Source: Burkholderiales bacterium | GTDB lineage: Bacteria; Pseudomonadota; Gammaproteobacteria; Burkholderiales; UBA11063 | NCBI GenBank assembly: GCA_020697025.1 | Contig: JAJFBO010000032.1 | Coordinates: 1 to 12,372 of the forward strand | DNA length: 12,372 nucleotides | Direction of reading: 5' to 3' | In this document: positions 7,863-12,372 of the stretch, piece after piece | How the letters are laid out: each line of letters opens with the position of its first letter | Position numbering within the stretch: the first letter of the stretch is position 1 | Notes under the pieces: generated by a model | What the model saw: only the letters and a program-made list of their open reading frames with translations | Databases searched by the model: none | Told to the model about the DNA's origin: nothing | Program-made: the position numbers and the translations under genes

Positions 7863-10800
7863 ATAGTATATGAATGGAATAAAACGGAGAAAGAGTACCC
7901 CCATGATAAGACTATTCACCAGTTATTTGAAGAACAAGTAGCCAAAACCCCGGATAATATTGCTGTGGTGTTTGAAGACAAGCAGCTAACTTATAGGGAA
8001 TTAAATCAAAGTGCAAATCAATTAGCGCATTATCTGAGGGAAAAGTACCAGATTAAAGGTGATGATTTAATAGCATTATGCTTGGAGAGAAATGAATACC
8101 AATTAATTGCTATATTAGCGGTTCTTAAAGCAGGAAGCGCTTATGTGCCTATGGATCCAAATTTTCCCAATGATAGAATTAGTTTTATATTGAGTGACAC
8201 AAGAGCTAAAGTTATACTTTCTAATAAGCCATATTATAATAGATTATTTCAAATTATAGAAGTGCTGCAAACTGTAGAAAATAGCTTCAAAAATAAATGT
8301 ATTATTAAGAATAAGATAAATTTGGAATTAATAGAGGACAATGAACGCCCTGAAATATTGATACAACTTAGTACAGATCCTGAGTTAAAGATTAGTAGCA
8401 ATAATTTGGCTTACGTAATTTATACTAGTGGTACTACAGGTAAACCTAAGGGCGTCATGATAGAACATAAAAGTATAGTAAATTTTATTTATGGGATAAA
8501 TAGTAAATTTGATAAAGCAGATGGATATATAAATGCAGGATTTACAGCACCATATACATTTGACGTTAGTATTTTTGATATATGGTCAAATTTACAATGT
8601 GGAAACTGCATATTTATTATTCCTAATAATATTTTATTATCAACAGAACAACTAAATTATTTTATTGATACTAATTACATAAAAAAAATATATTTATCGG
8701 CAAAGTTGTTTAAAATTCACGCTACAATGTTATCAGAAAATAAATGTATAAGTCAAATCCTAACAGGAGTAGAGTCAATTTATACATCTGATATATTGCC
8801 TTTATTAGGCTCTAAAGAAGTGTTAAATGGGTATGGGCCAACTGAAACTACAGTATGTGCTACTACATATTCGGTTAATAAAAAATCCATAAGCCGCTAT
8901 AAAGAGCTACCTATTGGTAAACCATTACAAAATATACAATGTTATGTCGTTGATAATAATTTAAATCCAATACCAATAGGATGTATAGGAGAACTGTTAA
9001 TAGGGGGTGAAGGTGTTGCTCGTGGATATATTAATCATTCTCAATTGACAAAAGAAAAATTTATTATAAATCCTTTTTATAGTAAATTTGATAAACAAAT
9101 TTCTAAAAATGCGAATTTATATAAAACTGGTGATCTTGTAAGATATACTTCAGAAGGGAACCTGGAATATATTGGCCGCAATGATTCTCAAGTAAAAATA
9201 AATGGATATCGAATAGAACTCCGGGAAATTGAATGCATATTGATGAATTACCCTGGTATAACCGAAGTTGTAGCTATAGTCAAAGAGCATGGAGATAATA
9301 AATATATAGGAGTTTATTACACTGCAAAAGTCCAGTTGAATATTACAGATATAAAAATTTATTTAGCTAGTAAAGTACCCAGCTATATGTTACCAGCTAA
9401 TATAAGTCCTATAAATGATATTCCTTTAACTACAAGTGGTAAATTAGATAAAAATGCATTATTGCAACTGGACTATATGACTAATAGTTATACCCCGCCA
9501 TCAAATGAGAAAGAACAAATAATTTGCGATGCATTCTCAACAATATTAAATATAAAAAATAGAAAAATTGGAGTTAATGATGATTTTTTTGAGTTTGGTG
9601 GAACTTCTATAACAGCAATTAAGTTAGCTTCCGTTTTGCAAATTAATTTTTGTATTAATATTTCGGATATATTTAATTTACGAACACCAATGCAGCTTGC
9701 TCAAAAACCATATTCTGAAAATACTACGCTCCAAGAGAAATTAAAATTTATAAAAACCTTTTATAACTATACGGCTAAAATACAAACTAATACTAATAAT
9801 GCCAGTGCTTTTAAATTAGATGATTATTTAAAAAAAATTGATAATATAAAAATTGATTTATCAAAGGTAAAGCCAATTACTAATGTTTTATTAACTGGAG
9901 CAACTGGATATTTAGGGTGCAATTTATTAAATCAATTATTAAAACTAACTGATTATAAAGTTTATTTAATAATACGAGCAAATTCTGATCAAGAAGCATA
10001 TAACCGTGTTAATACAAAGTTTAAATACTTTTTTAAAAAAAATTTATATGATTTCTATGAATCTCGCGTAGTTATTTTGGCTGGTAATATTGAAAAAAGC
10101 AGTTTGGGATTATTAGAAAATGAATATTTAATATTAACTAAAAACATTGATACTGTAATTCATGCCGCAGCTTTAGTAAAGCATTATGGTAGATATGAAG
10201 CATTTTATAGCGCTAATGTTCAAGCAACAGTTAATTTATTAGAATTTACTAAATTAACTAGATTAAAAGACTTTCACTATATATCTACATACTCAGTGTT
10301 GAATTATGCTTATACTGCAAAATTTCATAACTATTTATATATAGAAGATGATATTCCAGATATATCTGAAAGACGAGAGAATGTTTATATACATACTAAA
10401 TTACTTGGTGAGCATGAAGCCATAAAATATAGGTTATATGGGGTTACAAGTACAATTTATCGTATTGGTAATTTAGCTTTTATGGCTGAAAATTATGAAG
10501 TACAGAGCAATTTAGATGATCATGCTTTTTTTAATTGGATAAGGGGAATTCTGGAATTAAAACTTATAGCTAAAGAAATTGCATTAGTAGAAATATCCCC
10601 AACCGATATTACGGCAACTGCGATTATTAAATTATTTGATAAACAGCAATTGGCTAATAATATATATCATGTATTTAATCCATATTTATTTGATTTATCG
10701 AGTGTAGTTATTGCTAATACTCAGATTAATGTAGCATCAATTCATCAATTTATTGATTATATGATAGAATATGTAAATAATACTCATAATGATAGAGTAA

Positions 10801-12371
10801 TGCTTAAATTTTTACTAAGACAGGGATGGTTAAACAATTTAAATGCAACTATTTTAGATAATTCTATAAAAGTTTTACAAAATAGAACTCAATCAATATT
10901 AAAACAGTTAAATTTTGAGTGGGGTTCGATAACCTCAGATATGTTTACAAACTATATAAAAAAGAGTTTAAAAAAAATGGCAAAAAAACAAAAAATTCTT
11001 GATGACCTAAATAGAGTAGCACAAATGTTACCATCTCCGATTTATTGGGAGGATACCAATAGTGTTATATTAGGCGCCAATGAATTAGTATTACAAGGGA
11101 CAGGCGCAAATACCCCAGATAATTATATTGGAAAAACTTTATATGAATTATATCCAAAAGAAATGGCGGACAATATAAAGTTACATAATGAGGAGGTCAT
11201 GCGTACAGGAAAAATTCTTGCGCAAGAGGAATCTATTAAAGATATTGCTACTGGTGAAACAAAATATTACATTGCAGTTAAATCACCATTACTTGATGAT
11301 GATGGATCAGTTATTGGATTGGTAGGTACATCCATTGATATTACAGATCGTAAGGAAAGAGCACGTTTAGAAATTGAAGTACACAAAGCAGTGGCTGAGC
11401 AATTACGTCTTGAAAATGAGAATCATAAAGCTATTGTAGAATCAGAGAGACTTAAGCTTGAAATTGAAGCAAATAAAGTCGCCTTGGCTGAAAAAGAAAA
11501 ATTTATTGCTCTGAAAGAATCAGAATATTTAAAGCACGAAAACAAAAAATTAGAAGCTCAAAATAAGCTTAACCAGTTAATTCTTGAAAAAGAGGCTGCA
11601 GAAAAAGAGGCAGATCGACTTCGTCTTGAAAATGAAGTACAAAAGCTTGAAAATGAAAAACAAAGAGCAGTATTAGAAGAACAAGACAGATTTAGAAAAT
11701 TCGTAGGTCAGGTAGTCCATGATATCCGCTCACCTCTGGCTAGTCTCAGGGGATTAGTTGATGCTTCCAGTAGTATAATTCCGGAGCAGGAACGTATTAC
11801 TCTACGCCAAGCTTCAATGCGTATAACCGATATAGCACAAAATATGTTAAGAGAATATAAAAATGAAGTTGCGGAAAATGAAATAGCAGAGCCAGTATTA
11901 GTCCCAGCAGCTATATTAGAAGTCCTAAGTGAAAAAAGATATGAATATAATACTGTAAATTTTAATCATGACTTTTTATCCAATACAGATTTTGCTTTTA
12001 TTCAGATAGAACCTAGCCAGTTTAAGCGGATGATGTCAAATTTACTAAATAATGCGGTAGAAGCTATAGAAGGTAAAGCAGATGGAAAAATTAATCTGGT
12101 TTTAAATGTTGACTCTGAATGGGTAAATATTACCATAACTGATAATGGCAAGGGTATGCCAAAAGAATTAATTGAAAAAATAGAAAATGACATTGCTGTA
12201 AGTGAGGGCAAAGAAAATGGCTCAGGAATTGGCTTTACCCAGATACGTGATACCATTAAACGTAATTTTGGTGAGTTTAAAATTTTTTCTACAGTAGATG
12301 TCAGAACAAGTATTTTAATAAAATTTCCTAAAATACCAGCTCCATACTGGATTGCCCAGGAGATTAAAATA
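6543..12371 (+). CDS. Single-module NRPS (C-A-T-R) fused to a PAS histidine kinase; 3' end beyond window
   Basis: One frame with no stop for 1943 codons, checked line by line, and still open at the edge. Domains in order: condensation (about 1-440; HHLVIDG at 126-132), adenylation (455-975; TSGTTGKPKG at 628-637), carrier (985-1055; GGTS with Ser1022), thioester reductase (1110-1478; GATGYLG at 1119-1125, YIHTK at 1282-1286), PAS (1486-1605), coiled coil (1606-1717) and histidine kinase (1718 to about 1935; His1726, N-box about 1833-1841, DNGKGMP and GSGIG). It should activate one amino acid, condense it with an incoming acyl or peptidyl group, and release it reductively as an aldehyde or alcohol. 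The attached soluble kinase could report on that product; this is inference. There is no membrane segment. ATG 6543 is the first possible start because stops lie just upstream, and C-domain homology begins within the first few residues. The ribosome site is weak (AAAGA). The NRPS part is very AT-rich and the kinase part less so. I know no named gene with this architecture. Confidence 0.93.
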   Translation, partial: MYKVKLSPYHKIFYNEWKLDPKSSKYNIVFDQTISSTLDVECLKAALGKFIAEHLVFNSHILEKDDEAYWIENPHKNQLEVFDDGYTPGQVFEYVSRPFNLISEPLYRFAVFKEVNNSYRFIAVVHHLVIDGNGFNSFISTISNYYNSKKYAFEISLEEQVKLLATTTKTFEQQLEPNTKNYSNFWETRLAGIEAVDLRFLKPCIVNQLIADVNPIKELRFKFNKADIPQLTNILAKYTITEYNYSQCIFAILLNRYTGQNKFAISYPVAIEGSFDLVYGSKINTNIIPFIFSNDTTALKLFKAAKDFVRLLKSGKFNYSNLPIDQIISTSHSDILNVMFAKTNLKDTPLNFKKAKTISINKDFNIDLYCKLCFEYESNEQELGFRVRYNSLETDEVILQNFVKHYQKLFIDVLLDLAASCDENSLISKYQVLFPEEYQQIVYEWNKTEKEYPHDKTIHQLFEEQVAKTPDNIAVVFEDKQLTYRELNQSANQLAHYLREKYQIKGDDLIALCLERNEYQLIAILAVLKAGSAYVPMDPNFPNDRISFILSDTRAKVILSNKPYYNRLFQIIEVLQTVENSFKNKCIIKNKINLELIEDNERPEILIQLSTDPELKISSNNLAYVIYTSGTTGKPKGVMIEHKSIVNFIYGINSKFDKADGYINAGFTAPYTFDVSIFDIWSNLQCGNCIFIIPNNILLSTEQLNYFIDTNYIKKIYLSAKLFKIHATMLSENKCISQILTGVESIYTSDILPLLGSKEVLNGYGPTETTVCATTYSVNKKSISRYKELPIGKPLQNIQCYVVDNNLNPIPIGCIGELLIGGEGVARGYINHSQLTKEKFIINPFYSKFDKQISKNANLYKTGDLVRYTSEGNLEYIGRNDSQVKINGYRIELREIECILMNYPGITEVVAIVKEHGDNKYIGVYYTAKVQLNITDIKIYLASKVPSYMLPANISPINDIPLTTSGKLDKNALLQLDYMTNSYTPPSNEKEQIICDAFSTILNIKNRKIGVNDDFFEFGGTSITAIKLASVLQINFCINISDIFNLRTPMQLAQKPYSENTTLQEKLKFIKTFYNYTAKIQTNTNNASAFKLDDYLKKIDNIKIDLSKVKPITNVLLTGATGYLGCNLLNQLLKLTDYKVYLIIRANSDQEAYNRVNTKFKYFFKKNLYDFYESRVVILAGNIEKSSLGLLENEYLILTKNIDTVIHAAALVKHYGRYEAFYSANVQATVNLLEFTKLTRLKDFHYISTYSVLNYAYTAKFHNYLYIEDDIPDISERRENVYIHTKLLGEHEAIKYRLYGVTSTIYRIGNLAFMAENYEVQSNLDDHAFFNWIRGILELKLIAKEIALVEISPTDITATAIIKLFDKQQLANNIYHVFNPYLFDLSSVVIANTQINVASIHQFIDYMIEYVNNTHNDRVMLKFLLRQGWLNNLNATILDNSIKVLQNRTQSILKQLNFEWGSITSDMFTNYIKKSLKKMAKKQKILDDLNRVAQMLPSPIYWEDTNSVILGANELVLQGTGANTPDNYIGKTLYELYPKEMADNIKLHNEEVMRTGKILAQEESIKDIATGETKYYIAVKSPLLDDDGSVIGLVGTSIDITDRKERARLEIEVHKAVAEQLRLENENHKAIVESERLKLEIEANKVALAEKEKFIALKESEYLKHENKKLEAQNKLNQLILEKEAAEKEADRLRLENEVQKLENEKQRAVLEEQDRFRKFVGQVVHDIRSPLASLRGLVDASSSIIPEQERITLRQASMRITDIAQNMLREYKNEVAENEIAEPVLVPAAILEVLSEKRYEYNTVNFNHDFLSNTDFAFIQIEPSQFKRMMSNLLNNAVEAIEGKADGKINLVLNVDSEWVNITITDNGKGMPKELIEKIENDIAVSEGKENGSGIGFTQIRDTIKRNFGEFKIFSTVDVRTSILIKFPKIPAPYWIAQEIKI
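7905..9467 (+). other. Adenylation domain, all core motifs present
   Basis: Residues 455-975, with A1 LTYREL (482-487), A2 LKAGSAYVPMDP (528-539), A3 TSGTTGKPKG (628-637), A4 FDVS (673-676), A5 NGYGPTE (762-768), A6 GELLIGGEGVARGY (816-829), A7 YKTGDLVR (860-867), A8 GRNDSQVKINGYRIE (878-892), A9 VPSYMLP (945-951) and the A10 lysine K967. Hand alignment to GrsA gives pocket residues D674, V675, F678, Y717, L740, G742, G763, V771, C772, K967. The leading Asp fits an ordinary alpha-amino acid, and the pocket looks hydrophobic. I cannot name the substrate. Confidence 0.85.
9495..9707 (+). other. Peptidyl carrier (thiolation) domain
   Basis: Residues about 985-1055. DDFFEFGGTSITAIKLASVL (1013 onward) is the carrier signature; Ser1022, codon 9606-9608, is the expected phosphopantetheine attachment site. 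A phosphopantetheinyl transferase is required to activate it and is not in this window. Confidence 0.9.
9870..10976 (+). other. Thioester reductase (R) domain, NAD(P)H-dependent release
   Basis: Residues about 1110-1478. An extended short-chain dehydrogenase fold: GATGYLG (1119-1125) binds the nucleotide, HAAALVKHYG (1207-1216) and N1225 follow, and T1249 (in ISTYSV), Y1282 and K1286 (YIHTK) form the expected catalytic triad. YRIGNL (1306-1311) is the usual late motif, and LNFEWGSITSDMF (about 1456-1468) is the typical end of the domain. It would cleave the carrier-bound thioester to an aldehyde, possibly on to an alcohol. There is no thioesterase domain. Confidence 0.85.
10962..10979 (+). 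promoter_or_regulatory. Possible internal translation start for a free kinase
   Basis: AAGAG (10962-10966) lies 10 bases before an in-frame ATG (10977-10979, residue 1479), exactly between the reductase and PAS domains. It could be a relic start of an originally separate kinase gene or a working internal start. The surrounding A-runs make chance occurrence plausible. Confidence 0.3.
10998..11357 (+). other. PAS sensor domain
   Basis: Residues about 1486-1605. The opening LPSPIYWEDTNSVILGAN (about 1496-1513), then YIGKTLYELYP and the closing DDDGSVIGLVGTSIDITDRK (1585-1604) are characteristic of PAS domains of sensor kinases. No haem- or flavin-binding signature is evident, so the ligand is unknown. 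It follows the reductase domain with a linker of fewer than 15 residues. Confidence 0.85.
11358..11693 (+). other. Long coiled-coil signalling helix
   Basis: Residues about 1606-1717, almost entirely E, K, L, A, N, R and Q with heptad-like spacing and no proline. The motif LRLENE occurs twice (1621-1626 and 1693-1698). It probably dimerises the kinase and carries the PAS signal to the phosphorylated histidine. Confidence 0.8.
11694..12350 (+). other. Histidine kinase core (H-box plus HATPase)
   Basis: Residues 1718 to about 1935. The H-box FVGQVVHDIRSPLASL puts the phospho-acceptor at His1726 (codon 11718-11720). The ATPase part has an N-box SNLLNNAVEA (1832-1841), G1 DNGKGMP (1867-1873) and G2 NGSGIGF (1892-1898). 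All residues needed for autophosphorylation are present. The frame continues past the ATPase fold with KIPAPYWIAQEIKI and is open at the edge. Confidence 0.88.
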
Positions 12372-12372
12372 A

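Noticed and set aside
12002..12256. 84-codon minus-strand frame inside the kinase region
   Set aside because: It lies antisense to the HATPase motifs, with no ribosome site or family resemblance; a shadow of the real gene.

Overview
The window is AT-rich and has two halves that look unrelated. The layout fits a low-GC gammaproteobacterium, possibly a Legionella-like, host-associated lineage. That guess rests on general resemblance of the kinase, the NRPS and the toxin-antitoxin genes to proteins I remember from such organisms, so it is tentative.

Minus-strand half (1-6106). Reading in the direction of transcription, there is an RhlE-type DEAD-box helicase (6106-4817), then a RelB/RelE-type toxin-antitoxin pair (4707-4296), then a branched-chain amino acid operon in the order ilvB, ilvN, ilvA, ilvD. 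ilvD runs off the left edge. The front of the operon is broken. The relE toxin gene loses its 3' end and ilvB loses its 5' end at one junction near 4335-4350. What remains of ilvB has homology from just before its RHEQGA motif onward, but no usable start codon ahead of that motif. Upstream of relB lies a sigma-70 promoter that matches consensus exactly (TTGACA, 17 bp, TATAAT) and overlaps a perfect 30-bp palindrome. By position, this promoter now leads into the whole ilv operon.

Plus-strand half (6543 to the right edge). One uninterrupted reading frame of at least 1943 codons, checked codon by codon, encodes a one-module nonribosomal peptide synthetase (condensation, adenylation, carrier and reductase domains). 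It is fused directly to a cytosolic sensor kinase (PAS domain, about 110 residues of coiled coil, H-box with HDIRSPL, HATPase). No stop codon occurs before the window ends. A peptide-synthesising and reductive-release enzyme joined in one chain to a two-component sensor is the most striking item here. An obvious hypothesis is that the kinase senses the NRPS product or the state of the assembly line. The NRPS-kinase boundary lies in A8/A7/A6 homopolymer runs next to an in-frame ATG with a Shine-Dalgarno-like sequence. A free kinase, or frame switching, is therefore possible.

The 376-bp gap between rhlE and the NRPS gene (6167-6542) is AT-rich and contains no gene I can support. I saw no rRNA, tRNA, CRISPR array, riboswitch or complete insertion sequence.
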